The notes: a model not told the origin generated them from the letters alone. DNA of 52,920 nucleotides from an uncultured Lachnospiraceae bacterium (GCA_905235415.1 CAJOKX010000004.1:1-52920); one strand, 5' to 3'. Shown: positions 39,201 through 47,917, numbered from the stretch's first letter. Numbers and translations: made by a program.

Positions 39201-41636
39201 CGCTCCGGAGCTTGCCCCGTTGGAGATATCCGCAGTAACGCTGCAGTCTCTCACGACGGCATTGCTTCCCTGCGCTCCGCATCGCAGCACCGCTGCGATG
39301 CCTCCAATCCTTGAGAAGTTTCGAATAACCCCTGTCACGTTGATACCGGAGATTGACAGAATAGCTCCCTCCCCGACAGAGGCCTGACCTGCCAGTACGC
39401 CGCAGGTACCTTTGTTATTGCCGGCAGGCGCTGCATCGGCGAATGTGACATCCTGCAGGTACATTCCCTCCCCGGCGCGCACAGATTTAAGATATCCGAA
39501 CAGTCCTGTTACGTCATAATCAGCAGATGGGACAAGTGATGAAATGGTATGGCCCTGTCCATTGAAGCTGCCTGTGAAAGGATGCTGAGATACTCCGATG
39601 GGCGTCCATTCCATGCCTCCCAGATCCAAATCCGCGTTCAGAATCACGGTGCAGCCGGTAAAGTCCACAGTCCCGTCATTTGTCACCTGTGCCACCCATG
39701 CAAGCTGTGATGCTTTGGATACGATATAATCCCTGCCGTTGGGTGTGATCTCCTCAACCTCTTCCCCATCCCAGGTATCCTCATCATCCGGCACTACATA
39801 CACAGATTCATCATATACGTCCACTGCAACAAAGTGGTATTCATTTTCCTCCGCGTACTGCTGGGCGTAGCTGTCTTCATATCCTTCTATCACGGAGGTT
39901 TTACTGTCGTTGCGGATCACCTGCTCTCCAATGGCGGTCACACTCTCCGGTATCCGGATCCGGAAAATATTGTCATTGTTGAAAGCTTTGGCGCCAATCT
40001 GAAGGATCGTATCGGGCAGCTCCACCCCGGTGACCGTCGGATGGGACGCATACGCGCTGGGGCCGATGATTCGTACGCTGTCGGGGATAACAGGCGTGAG
40101 CGTCCCGGAATTGAAAAGTTCCCCATAGAGGATCTGCTCATCCGTATCCAGGACCTGGCCGTTTTTGAAAGTGAAATGTCTGTTCTGCGGATCCACCACG
40201 ATCTCTTCCGTAACCCTGGCAAACAGGCAGGAGAAGGCGATCACATCGCTGTCGGAATCACTCACGCGATCCACATCCTTTCCGAGATTCAGTTTCCCGA
40301 TCTCTCCCGGGGTTCCGTTGATACCCCCTTCGATCGCAGTAATCCCATCTCCGATCTCTACATAATCCGCGCGGCCCTGATCATAATTTCCCAGTCTCAC
40401 AAGAGTGCTGCCTTCCCCGGACAGATATACAGATTTCAGGGAAGTACAGGAAGACGGTGCCTCATAATAGATCTCGCGCGAAACGCCGCTGATGCGCACT
40501 TCTTCCAGGGCAGAGCACCCCCTGATCATCGACATATAGGCATACTCCATGTCGGAGCCTTCAATTCTGATCTTCTTCAGGAAAGGATTGTCCAGAAATG
40601 CAACTGATTCAATCTCACTGATCCCGCTGAGTGTAAGCTCCTCTTTCGTGCAGTGCGGCGGCCACATGATCAGTTTTGTGTGCTCCTTGTTATACAGCTC
40701 GCCGTCCTGCCCGGTGCTGTAGTACGGAGACTCACTATCCACCTCGTATCGGGCGGCGGGAATCCGTGATCCGTATTCTTTATAACTTCTTGCATTCTTT
40801 CCAAATGCAAGCGTCTCAAACGCCGGACACTCTCCCACAAAACATTCCGCTAAATACTGATAAGCATCGATTGTGACTTTGGTGAGATTCTTAAGCTGGA
40901 AGAAGGCATCTTTCCGAAGAAACTGTACCGTACTCGGCAGGGTAACGGTATAGATAGCATCATTGTTCTGGAATGCCTTCGAAGCGATTTCAACCACCTT
41001 AAGGCCTGCGATTGTGGAGGGAACCACAACATCTCTGTCTGAACCGGTATATCCAGTGATCGTGACCTGGGAAGATGCTCTGGTGAAGACATAGTCGCCT
41101 TCCGTCTCTTCTGCAGAAGCCTGTGCCTCCAGGATATCTTCTCCTTCGGAATCAGCTTCAGTCTCTTCCTCTGCGTAAATATCTGCTATAAGATCAGAAT
41201 CTTCATTTATTCCGGATTCTGAATCACTCTGTGCAAAAGCATCCATAGGAAGCTCCGCATCCGGCAGACCATCTGACTCATCTGAGAAAAGATCCTCCCC
41301 GATTAAAAAAATGGAGTCCGAATCCGCTTCCTGATCTTCGAAAAGATCCTGCTCCGTCTCTTCCGCAGCAAGAAGAAGATCGGCGTCTGCCCCTTCCGTT
41401 CTGTCCGCAGATGCGTTCTCCGGATCATCCGCTTCTTGTACGGAAATAAAGTCTGCTGCTTCTGCATGCTCTTCAGAGGCAGCCGTCATCTGTACGTCCG
41501 GGAAGATTATTTCGTCCGCCCACTGTGCGCCGAGGGGCATCATTCCCTGCAGCATGATTGCAAAGGCACTCGCCAGTGCACACACACGTCTGAAGCTGTG
41601 TCTTGAATGACTGCTCTTTCTTTCTGATTTTCTCAT
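33234..41636 (-). CDS. Giant (about 2800 aa) secreted multidomain protein: BspA-type LRRs, GLUG-like repeats, propeller-like region, CARDB-like and Big2-like Ig domains
   Basis: N-term signal; ITGYTGSDRDVVVPSTIAGLKVVEIASKAFQNN (BspA LRR); GGITGSNEGTIEDSLDYGYIPTHGYSGGIAGRNGGTIERCYDIG (GLUG-like); VSLSQTEVTLTDEEPVITLQA...IATVDENGTVTGLATGT (Big2). Confidence 0.9.
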   Translation of the reverse strand: MRKSERKSSHSRHSFRRVCALASAFAIMLQGMMPLGAQWADEIIFPDVQMTAASEEHAEAADFISVQEADDPENASADRTEGADADLLLAAEETEQDLFEDQEADSDSIFLIGEDLFSDESDGLPDAELPMDAFAQSDSESGINEDSDLIADIYAEEETEADSEGEDILEAQASAEETEGDYVFTRASSQVTITGYTGSDRDVVVPSTIAGLKVVEIASKAFQNNDAIYTVTLPSTVQFLRKDAFFQLKNLTKVTIDAYQYLAECFVGECPAFETLAFGKNARSYKEYGSRIPAARYEVDSESPYYSTGQDGELYNKEHTKLIMWPPHCTKEELTLSGISEIESVAFLDNPFLKKIRIEGSDMEYAYMSMIRGCSALEEVRISGVSREIYYEAPSSCTSLKSVYLSGEGSTLVRLGNYDQGRADYVEIGDGITAIEGGINGTPGEIGKLNLGKDVDRVSDSDSDVIAFSCLFARVTEEIVVDPQNRHFTFKNGQVLDTDEQILYGELFNSGTLTPVIPDSVRIIGPSAYASHPTVTGVELPDTILQIGAKAFNNDNIFRIRIPESVTAIGEQVIRNDSKTSVIEGYEDSYAQQYAEENEYHFVAVDVYDESVYVVPDDEDTWDGEEVEEITPNGRDYIVSKASQLAWVAQVTNDGTVDFTGCTVILNADLDLGGMEWTPIGVSQHPFTGSFNGQGHTISSLVPSADYDVTGLFGYLKSVRAGEGMYLQDVTFADAAPAGNNKGTCGVLAGQASVGEGAILSISGINVTGVIRNFSRIGGIAAVLRCGAQGSNAVVRDCSVTADISNGASSGAGGIIQTIIFQKENGKSATGGSGATIEDCRYSGTMDGTGMKAAKGGILQNFSDNGVKGKVTVRHCVSEGTLLGAVSTEAGGIMGDASGGELTIEACVNKMDVRSGYYAGGIAGTVGSGTTIRECVNEAYVNNNDVMACNGGITGSNEGTIEDSLDYGYIPTHGYSGGIAGRNGGTIERCYDIGMVAENAGAVSRSGAITSYNTGNLLYSYFDIALVPSGKIYEYTNSEDNCSTSRPLITSLMKEEASYITWDFNRVWKFDSKCCWGYPVPRSVTDLVTIHMAPEKEMAENECQITVVDQDGEPVEGAIVTYGTGADSVVMTTGEEGSVTMPYVDGDDGRSEPRTGILVETEGYYTYRDELFIMPDTRRFTFRVIDEASADPYTVLSCIMTYSGYRYELISEEITLDREIEEAAAKFEVKLLTDSDQIDHYEIVQPDAADDLEDTVIERSEDGTFDRIALTRFAVTQKITSLRKKEDRPIYVRVVDKNGEEHDTEIHLLIMKGSTVKTEFSLMDGISFTVPEDAPFFGGAKISLPFLNTPVSIKTTSEKVEIKINLFEYSGEEKYEGDKKGFGRIRENWKEEYELKTLISGKAWEDVLGWETLKEKLEKKCEATGKIKFGVNVFGYGTYDWGAKDADVKFYVVLEAGGGGEVQGPYLMVFEFDVSGKFSAGTEINVDWSVKDVKFKFKKLGVEGEATINGYGGIGLANVFSVGGYGQAVMGTKAQFLTDKGYNGIYQVYAKGTLGVSARLAGGSVLDWPLLKSDTYYFLNLDPDTGERKSSGLQAASDPSENESVQEVLQSAAQEELSTYDRAAYNALTASWKGASANASTLQQKAYPDSAPLMLQAGGQTAMVFLSDDTSRENSYDKSTLMYSIYSASSKKWTDPAPVWDDGTADFQPSVWSDGQRAYVVWNNASGSISSNMSYTQVMAGTEAAFAEFTGEGFANAENLTQNDSYEAALCVTGAGGAPAISYVANSEGDLWCITGTNSVYFVRKTGTWNTQKAADIDGGFSFVSFGQIDGEPVFVYGETDSSLSDQGHVCRAICADGTAAQLSGSASSAVFVPSGEGQILLVNDTESGLVQMQSLTGLQEEAGGMIIGRIRSTVTDPSSGDMAVLYTRNGDNESSAYMRRYSASTHSWSEEVAIVPSSGSGNYVESVSAAFVNGELLVTCNQRAVDISKRDYIGTNQLLCKHVGSASHLKVSSILTDPYTVAPGAKITVEAVLSNEGTADASRYHVDITDSEGITYLSQDVEETLSAGASVMKEYEITLPDTLTARKLTIRVTDPDNSASYSDASAMADIGTEVVYIAVRKNIFGKKGLLDISIQNTGYEVSAHTVEIVDADTGKVYESFAYSGLGHDAVTGYSTSVNGVDWDSVEDLNLQIRLKNGDAVPGDHNRDVAFHIKRDVRVQAVSLSQTEVTLTDEEPVITLQAQTLPEDAQNKAVTWFSQKESIATVDENGTVTGLATGTCRIYARSEDTGVLRSCLVHVNFIPKPESLSLYVGDTEVEDGETISIPTGSSKTFRVEILPQEAAESPVEWVTADPQVAEAGQDGKVQAISQGETTLTVSAGTVSVSVKIVVADPEVDEDGNPVHTVTDIVDLECLEYGNDMEESWIYRDPGASYMLVTFSEDTEVEDGYDFLIISGYQDGAWTEVMTATGVQLGGRTILVEGSALKITLSSDSSVNGNGFKVEDLSSSAEPFAITDFSIGGPDYLTVGFMFAPYIYNIQPSRFENVILPLQWSCGSNGVLSDDTYDGKVYIAAEMAGDGTVYAEVAGVKRSRTIHVSDPGGQSGGDTPQPGPDKDSGGGSGNGKRRIAVNRIVLSGLSTKIAPGKGLKLGADIYPKNASNKAIHWSSSNPKIATVDGSGNVKIIKKKTAGKKVTITAAAKDGSGVTASWTITVAKNPVKKVKITGKKTVKAGKTIKLKAKVTAKKGANKKVLWSSSNPALATVSTSGKVTASAGAKGKTVKITAMATDGTNKKATYKIKIK

Positions 41637-41823
41637 ACGGAACCTCCCAACCTTCAGACAGTGTGATCTTGCCATGTCCTCGTGTGTACTGCCTGTATAC
41701 ATGAATAGCTCTATTTTTCATTTTGCAGAATCAGGTTTGCGCTGTCAACTCTCTGCACACATAAAGATGTATATTTCTCCAATCGGTCTGAAACATCTCC
41801 GCTCCTGCCTCTGTTTTCCAATT

Positions 41824-41856
41824 AAAAAGATCCACACCTGACTCGGTGCGGATCTT
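41824..41856 (-). terminator. Rho-independent terminator of rnpB
   Basis: minus strand aagatccgcaccgagtcaggtgtggatcttttt. Confidence 0.85.
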
Positions 41857-41862
41857 CATAAA

Positions 41863-42235
41863 ATAAAGCGGGACGATAAGCCGGGTTATGTCGCGGACGG
41901 CCATCTATCCAGGCCGGCTGTTGCCAGCCGGCTCAAGCGACCTACCTGGAACTGACGGGCAGCCATATGTTCCTGTGCGGTCTTGCTTCGGATGGGGTTT
42001 ACATATGCCCCGCCCGTTACCGGGCGGGCGGTAGTCTCTTGCACTGCCCTTCCACCCTTACCGCCGGTTCAGAATCCGCTAAAGCGGTTCCGGGACCGGA
42101 GGCGGTTCATTTCTGTTGCACTGTCCCTGGAGTCACCTCCGCCGGACGTTATCCGGCATCCTGCCCTGTGAAGCCCGGACTTTCCTCTCCCGGACCCTTT
42201 CGTCTGTCCGGCAGCGGCCGTCTGTCCCACTTCGA
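41863..42235 (-). ncRNA. rnpB: RNase P RNA
   Basis: minus strand GAGGAAAGTCCGGGCTTCACAGGGCAGGATGCC, GGTAAGGGTGGAAGGGCAGTGCAAGAGACTACCGCC, 3' CCGGCTTATCGTCCCGC; P1 pairing gaagtgggac/gtcccgcttt. Confidence 0.95.
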
Positions 42236-42240
42236 TCGTT

Positions 42241-42269
42241 ACTTTACCACAACACACATTCTCATACAA
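42241..42269 (-). promoter_or_regulatory. Predicted rnpB promoter
   Basis: minus strand TTGTAT, 17-bp spacer, TAAAGT just upstream of the rnpB 5' end. Confidence 0.5.
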
Positions 42270-42324
42270 GAGAGCATCCTGCGTACGGCGGCTCTTCCTC
42301 TCTTCATCCTGAAACTCTTTCTGT

Positions 42325-44001
42325 TCAGACTTCGAAGATGCTGCCCCCTATGAATTCCCGTACCAGTGAGTTGTGCGGTATGTCATCCGCGGGAATCGGA
42401 AGGAAATATTCAAGGAACTTCAGCAGTCGTTTTGCCTCCACCCATTCCGGGCAGTCCCGCGGCACTGCATGCAGCATCGGAACGGCATAAGTCTTGATCA
42501 CGGCAAGTTCATAGATCAGGGCCGAATTGAACATCACATCCGCGCTCTCCTGGAACGGAAAGATATTCTGCTCCTCCCCGCTGCGCACGCTTCTCCACAT
42601 CCGGATTGTCTGAAGGGCGCTCGTCCCACGGGTTCTCTGATCGCGCACAATCCGGCGCAGAAGCCTGCCGTCCGTCGTGGGAATCCGGTTGTGCTCATCG
42701 ATATTGAGCTGTGTCAGAGCAGAGATATAGATCTTGAACTTCTTCTCTGCCGGAATCAGGTAGGAGAACTGCTCGTTCAGGCCATGGATCCCCTCTACGA
42801 TCAGCACATCTTTTTCTCCGGCCTGCATGCTTTTTCCCTTGTATTCCCGCTCTCCGGTCACAAAATTGAAGGTTGGCAGACTGACCCGTTTTCCTTCAAG
42901 CAATGCCGTCATATCCTCATTGAACTGCTTTACGTCGATGGCCCCCAGGCATTCGAAATTATAGGATCCGTCCGGATTCTTCGGCGTATCCTCGCGGTTG
43001 ACAAAATAGTCGTCCATCGCAATCGGATGCGGGGTGAGTCCGTGGCAGGCAAGCTGCGTTGACAGCCTGTGGCTGAAGGTAGTCTTGCTGGAAGACGACG
43101 GTCCTGCGATCAGCACGAGACGGACCGTCTTGCGCTCTGCTATCTGCTGCGCAATGTCCCCGATCTGCTTTTCCTGCAGGGCTTCCTGCATCAGGACCAG
43201 TTCCCGGGTCTTCCCTTCTACGATCAGCCGGTTCAGGTCCGCGACAGTGGAGATTCCCATCATCTGTCCCCAGTGCCTGGACATGTTCTGCACCTGAAAC
43301 AGCCTGTGAACCGGCGCAAACTCCGGAAGGCTGTCCGGATCAGCGAGCGTCGGATACATCAGGATAAAACCGTCCTCATACAGCTTCAGCTCAAACTTTC
43401 CAAGCACAGAGGTGTCATACACCATATACCCGTAAAAATAATCGCTGTAGCCGTCCAGCGTATAAATGTTGGTCCTGGAGCTGATCCTGTACTTGAACAG
43501 ATTCGCCTTATCTTTCATACGGGTTCTGGTAAACAGATCAACCGCATCGCCTGTCTTCACGCTGGACTTTTCAATCTGAATCCCGCGTCTGACCAGATCC
43601 TGCATCTGCGCAGACACCTTGTCAAGCAGTGCCTGGTCAAGCGGAACGTCTGCATTTTCAAGTGTGCAGAACAATCCGTCGGAGACGGTAAACCGGATCC
43701 ATACATGCGCGTCAGGATCCGGTATGACAGACCTGAACGCTCTGAGCATCATAAGAAGCATGCTGCGCCTGTAGGTGTCTCTCCCGATCTTCTCCTGCAG
43801 TGTGACAAACTCCAGGGAGCAGTCTTTATAGACTCTCCTGCGAAGTTCAGAGAGTTCCGATCCGTCCCTGCGCACCAGAAGCGCCGGGAACGGCAGCTGA
43901 TCCTGAAAAGCATCAGCAATCTCTTTATACGTGCATCCTGCCGGAAACAGACGCTCCTGTCCGCAGGCTTTCACTCTGATCTTGTTCTCCAAATCACTCA
44001 T
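42325..44001 (-). CDS. Uridine kinase-like nucleoside kinase with N-terminal TGS/ThrRS-like region
   Basis: LVLIAGPSSSSKTTFSHRLSTQLACHGLTPHPIAMDDYFVNREDTPKNPDGSYNFECLGAID; DVLIVEGIHGLNE. Confidence 0.9.
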   Translation of the reverse strand: MSDLENKIRVKACGQERLFPAGCTYKEIADAFQDQLPFPALLVRRDGSELSELRRRVYKDCSLEFVTLQEKIGRDTYRRSMLLMMLRAFRSVIPDPDAHVWIRFTVSDGLFCTLENADVPLDQALLDKVSAQMQDLVRRGIQIEKSSVKTGDAVDLFTRTRMKDKANLFKYRISSRTNIYTLDGYSDYFYGYMVYDTSVLGKFELKLYEDGFILMYPTLADPDSLPEFAPVHRLFQVQNMSRHWGQMMGISTVADLNRLIVEGKTRELVLMQEALQEKQIGDIAQQIAERKTVRLVLIAGPSSSSKTTFSHRLSTQLACHGLTPHPIAMDDYFVNREDTPKNPDGSYNFECLGAIDVKQFNEDMTALLEGKRVSLPTFNFVTGEREYKGKSMQAGEKDVLIVEGIHGLNEQFSYLIPAEKKFKIYISALTQLNIDEHNRIPTTDGRLLRRIVRDQRTRGTSALQTIRMWRSVRSGEEQNIFPFQESADVMFNSALIYELAVIKTYAVPMLHAVPRDCPEWVEAKRLLKFLEYFLPIPADDIPHNSLVREFIGGSIFEV

Positions 44002-44127
44002 ATTGATTCCTCCGGTGCGTGTTTGGGCTGCCTTTCATGATGTCCAAACAAGTATGCAATCAAAAGTATACCGAACAAAAAGAATTCTTGCAAGTTTTCC
44101 GCGCCTCTGATATACTTTTTTCGTCAC

Positions 44128-44200
44128 GGGGCATTAGCGCAGTTGGGAGCGCGTTTGAATGGCATTCAAAAGGTCGTGGGTTCGAATCCCATATGCTCCA
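44128..44200 (+). tRNA. tRNA-Ala (anticodon GGC)
   Basis: 73-nt cloverleaf: acceptor ggggcat/atgctcc, D-arm gcgc-agttggga-gcgc, anticodon stem-loop tttga-atGGCat-tcaaa, T-arm gtggg-ttcgaat-cccat; no encoded CCA. Confidence 0.95.
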
Positions 44201-44210
44201 GAACAAAGGA

Positions 44211-44251
44211 AACCGCGTAGTTACGGAAAGCCGTAGCTGCGCGGTTTTTAT
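44211..44251 (+). terminator. Terminator after tRNA-Ala
   Basis: aaccgcgtagttacgg-aaag-ccgtagctgcgcggttttta. Confidence 0.88.
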
Positions 44252-44258
44252 TTGATCG

Positions 44259-44951
44259 TTATGCCCGAAGCTGTGCGTGCAGTTCCCGTACTCTGCGCAG
44301 GGATGCTTCTATCTCCTGCCGCCTGATGCAGGCACGCTCTGATTCCGCGTCCCGCATCTGATCCAGATTCCGCTCCAGCACCTCCTCCTGAAACTGCAGA
44401 TACTTCAGGAGAACCGGGTGATGCTCCCGGATCAGGAGGGGCCCGTACTCCTCCTCTATGTCTGTGAGGGTCATCTCTCCCGGACGGCAATGCATCATCG
44501 GATAGTACTTGCCGTCTTCAAGAACCATGTCCTCCCGGTCGATTCTCCATCCGCTGCAGCACAGATGCTTCCGGACTTTTCCAAGTTCTGACTGCGGCTG
44601 CAGGATCAGCTCCCGGATACCGAGATCTTCGGGGGGATTTTTCTGAAGAATGCGGACTGTCAAAGCGCCGCCCATCCCGGCGATCAGGACGCTGTCCGCC
44701 TCCCCCGGCAAGAGCGCTTCCAGCCCGTCGGACAGGCGCGTTTGTATAAACGCCTCAAGGCCAGCCTCCCTGATATGCGCCCTGGCTCTCTGCAGCGGGC
44801 CTTCCTTTACATCCATTGCAATCGCGGACGGGATCCTTGACCGGAGCACCAGAGAGATGGGTACGAATCCGTGATCGGTCCCGACGTCCGCAAGATGAGC
44901 GCCGGTGCCCACCATATCCGCTGCCGCACCAAGTCTGTCTGATAATACCAT
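44259..44951 (-). CDS. trmK: tRNA (adenine(22)-N(1))-methyltransferase TrmK
   Basis: ADVGTDHGFVPISLV, AIAMDVKEGPLQRARAHI, SVLIAGMGGALTVRIL motifs. Confidence 0.92.
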   Translation of the reverse strand: MVLSDRLGAAADMVGTGAHLADVGTDHGFVPISLVLRSRIPSAIAMDVKEGPLQRARAHIREAGLEAFIQTRLSDGLEALLPGEADSVLIAGMGGALTVRILQKNPPEDLGIRELILQPQSELGKVRKHLCCSGWRIDREDMVLEDGKYYPMMHCRPGEMTLTDIEEEYGPLLIREHHPVLLKYLQFQEEVLERNLDQMRDAESERACIRRQEIEASLRRVRELHAQLRA

Positions 44952-44974
44952 ATGTCCTCCCTGCCGCTTCCGGA

Positions 44975-46882
44975 TCAGTCCAGTGTAATCTTCAGCCGGC
45001 GCAGCTCTGTCTCTGTATTCTTCCGCACGATTGCCTGCTGCAGGTCATTTCCGCCGCCTTTCGCTGCTGCGCTGTAGACCTTGAGGATCGTCTCCCGGAC
45101 GGCCTTCTCCCGCTCTGCAGGGGAAGAAACCGGATCCAGTGTGTGGAACATGGACGCAATGCGGGTCTGGTCTGACGCGTCCGGGAAACGGGACAGTACG
45201 GCGGCTTCGTCGACTTTACCGTCTTTTTCCATCTGTGCGTAGATCAGTGCGGCAGCCCTGCCCGTAAGGCTGTCCTCATCTCCGTAGTCGTCTGCAGATA
45301 TATATTTCTTCACCGTCGGATAGATCGACGGATACTGCGCGATATAATTCAGCAGCAGCTGTCTGGAGATCATCGCCCCCTGCTCTGCAACGCTCCCCGC
45401 ACGGCCTCTTCTTCCGGATGGCGGCGGGGCCTGGTACATGCCCCCGGTCGCCTCGTCTTCGTAGAAATCAACATCCGGAGTGACGCCATAATAAGCGTAC
45501 GCATCTTCCGGATCATACCCGCTCTGCGGATCATACTCGTCCCGATCGTCATCAACGGATGCCTGCTGCAGCGACCGTCTGGACGGATCCACCATCAGCT
45601 GCCTTGTCACCAGTTCCTGCAGCATGCGCTTCTCGACCATATACTCACGGCTGACTGCGTCTGTGTAATTCTGGCGCTCCATCTCGGTGGGAAGCTCTGC
45701 TATCATGGCGGCGGCTCTCTCAAAGAACTGCGTCTTGCCGTCCGGATCATTGAGATCGTAGGACCGTCTGGCCGCCGCGATCTCAAACATCAGCGCATTC
45801 TGTGCATTCTTCAGTCTCTCCCGCATCGCGTCCGGCCCGAGCGCCTTGATGAATTCATCCGGATCCTTGTACGGCTCCAGGTTCAGGACCTTCGGCGTAA
45901 GTCCCGCTTTGCGAAGCATCGGGATCGCGCGTACCGCAGCCTGGATCCCGGCGTTATCCGAATCATAGCTCAGAACCACTTTCTTGGTGTATCTGGCAAG
46001 AAGGGCGCAGTGACCGGGCGTAAGGGAGGTTCCCAGGGATGCAACCGCATTGGTGAATCCCGCCTGGTGCATGGAGATGACATCCATATACCCCTCGCAG
46101 AGCACCAGATAGTCCTCTCTGGAGCGCCTCGCGATGTTGAGCGCGTACAGGTTCCTGCTCTTGTCAAAGATCTTCGTTTCCGGGGAATTGAGATATTTCG
46201 GTTTGCCGTCTCCCATGACCCTTCCGCCGAAGCCGATGATCCTGTCGGAGGGATCCATGATCGGGAAAATGACCCTGTTCCAGAACTTGTCATACATAGT
46301 CCCGCGGCGCTCGTCCACGTTCATCAGGCCGCTGCGGCGCAGAAGGTCATCGCTGACATCTTTGGATTTCAGATATTTGTACAGACCGTCAGAGGGGGCC
46401 TTCGGCGCAAAGCCGAGGGCAAATGACTTCATGGTGCTCTCGGACAGCTGCCTGGAGGTCAGGTACTGCATCCCCGCGCTGCCGGCGGAAGACCGAAGCA
46501 TGTAATAATAGTAGGTGCCTGCCAGTTTGTATACATCCAGCAGCTCGCGCCGCTCGTTCTGGCTGCGCTTCTCATACGGGCCGCTCTCACTCTCGGGCAG
46601 CCGGATTCCGGCACGCTCGGCAAGGTACTGCATGGCCTCCGTAAAGTTCATGTTATTGTACTCTTCCACAAATGTGATGACATTCCCGCCCTTATGGCAT
46701 CCGAAGCAGTAGTACATCTGCTTCTGCCGCGATACCGAAAAAGAGGGCGTCTTCTCATTGTGAAACGGGCACAGGCCGATATAATTGCTCCCGCCCCGCT
46801 TCAATGAGACGCTCTGCCCTATGACATCCACGATATCGTTGGCGCTGCGCACCTGGTCGATCACTTCGTCTGAATAGTACAT
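44975..46882 (-). CDS. dnaG: DNA primase
   Basis: CPFHNEKTPSFSVSRQKQMYYCFGCHKGGNVITFVE zinc finger; RVIFPIMDPSDRIIGFGGRVMG; LVLCEGYMDVISMHQAGFTNAVASLGTSLT Toprim. Confidence 0.97.
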   Translation of the reverse strand: MYYSDEVIDQVRSANDIVDVIGQSVSLKRGGSNYIGLCPFHNEKTPSFSVSRQKQMYYCFGCHKGGNVITFVEEYNNMNFTEAMQYLAERAGIRLPESESGPYEKRSQNERRELLDVYKLAGTYYYYMLRSSAGSAGMQYLTSRQLSESTMKSFALGFAPKAPSDGLYKYLKSKDVSDDLLRRSGLMNVDERRGTMYDKFWNRVIFPIMDPSDRIIGFGGRVMGDGKPKYLNSPETKIFDKSRNLYALNIARRSREDYLVLCEGYMDVISMHQAGFTNAVASLGTSLTPGHCALLARYTKKVVLSYDSDNAGIQAAVRAIPMLRKAGLTPKVLNLEPYKDPDEFIKALGPDAMRERLKNAQNALMFEIAAARRSYDLNDPDGKTQFFERAAAMIAELPTEMERQNYTDAVSREYMVEKRMLQELVTRQLMVDPSRRSLQQASVDDDRDEYDPQSGYDPEDAYAYYGVTPDVDFYEDEATGGMYQAPPPSGRRGRAGSVAEQGAMISRQLLLNYIAQYPSIYPTVKKYISADDYGDEDSLTGRAAALIYAQMEKDGKVDEAAVLSRFPDASDQTRIASMFHTLDPVSSPAEREKAVRETILKVYSAAAKGGGNDLQQAIVRKNTETELRRLKITLD

Positions 46883-46894
46883 GCACTCTCCTGT

Positions 46895-47902
46895 TTATTC
46901 GTTCGGCCAGCTCTTCGGAACAAAGAGCTGCTCGAATTTCTGGACCGCATACGGATCGGTCATTCCGGAAATGTAGTCGCAGACGACTCTCTGCTCCATC
47001 TCCCCGCGTTCGATCAGCTTTACGTATTCCACAGGCATCTCCTCAATGTGCTTCTCATAATACTCATACAGGATCTGCAGAAGCCCCGGTACTTTGCGTT
47101 CCTCTTCCTTGGCGATGCTGTTCGTATACAGATTCTCATACAGGAAGGTCCTCAGGTCAACCATTTCTCCCATAATGTCGTCGGACATCCGGATCTCTTC
47201 CGAGTCGATGCTGTTGTAAATGATATCATTGATCAGCGTATTCAGCCGCTCTTTCGTGCTGCCTCCGAGCGACTTCCTGAAGCGGACGGGGATGTCCTCC
47301 TCCTTCATGATGCCGGCTCTCTCCGCGTCGTCCACGTCATGGTTGATATAGGCAATCTTGTCGCAGAAGCGCACGATCTGCCCTTCCGGCGTGGAGGGAT
47401 GCAGGTTCCACTGATGATTGAGGATCCCGTCCTTCACCTCCGCTGTCAGATTCAGTCCCTGCCCGTCCCGCTCATACTTCTCCACCACACGGATGCTCTG
47501 CTCATAGTGCCTGAAGCCCAGCGGGCAGACCTCATTGAGCGCACGCTCTCCGGCATGCCCGAACGGGGTATGCCCCAGATCGTGTCCCAGCGCGATTGCT
47601 TCTGTCAGATCATCGTTGAGGTACAGCGCCCTTGCGACCGTGCGGGAGAGCTGCGACACCTCCAGCGTGTGCGTCAGCCTTGTCCTGTAATGGTCCCCGA
47701 TCGGCGCAATAAACACCTGCGTCTTATGCTTCAGGCGGCGGAATGATTTGCTGTGCAGGATCCGGTCCCGATCTCTCTGATAGATCGTCCGGATCTCATC
47801 CTGCGCTTCCTCCCGCTGCCTCCCTTTGCTGTCGGCACTGTGCGAAGCATATCTGCTCAGGTACTGATATTCTCTTTGCTCTGCCTGTTCCCGGATCGTC
47901 AT
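46895..47902 (-). CDS. dgt: dGTPase-like HD-domain triphosphohydrolase
   Basis: SKSFRRLKHKTQVFIAPIGDHYRTRLTHTLEVSQLSRTVARAL, ALGHDLGHTPFGHAGE motifs. Confidence 0.95.
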   Translation of the reverse strand: MTIREQAEQREYQYLSRYASHSADSKGRQREEAQDEIRTIYQRDRDRILHSKSFRRLKHKTQVFIAPIGDHYRTRLTHTLEVSQLSRTVARALYLNDDLTEAIALGHDLGHTPFGHAGERALNEVCPLGFRHYEQSIRVVEKYERDGQGLNLTAEVKDGILNHQWNLHPSTPEGQIVRFCDKIAYINHDVDDAERAGIMKEEDIPVRFRKSLGGSTKERLNTLINDIIYNSIDSEEIRMSDDIMGEMVDLRTFLYENLYTNSIAKEEERKVPGLLQILYEYYEKHIEEMPVEYVKLIERGEMEQRVVCDYISGMTDPYAVQKFEQLFVPKSWPNE

Positions 47903-47917
47903 ACGAGACTCTCCTTT

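Noticed and set aside
41967-42490. Plus- and minus-strand ORFs across the RNase P RNA region
   Set aside because: The region is a clear rnpB gene by conserved RNA motifs.
44019-44255. 78-aa plus-strand ORF
   Set aside because: Spans the tRNA-Ala gene and its terminator.
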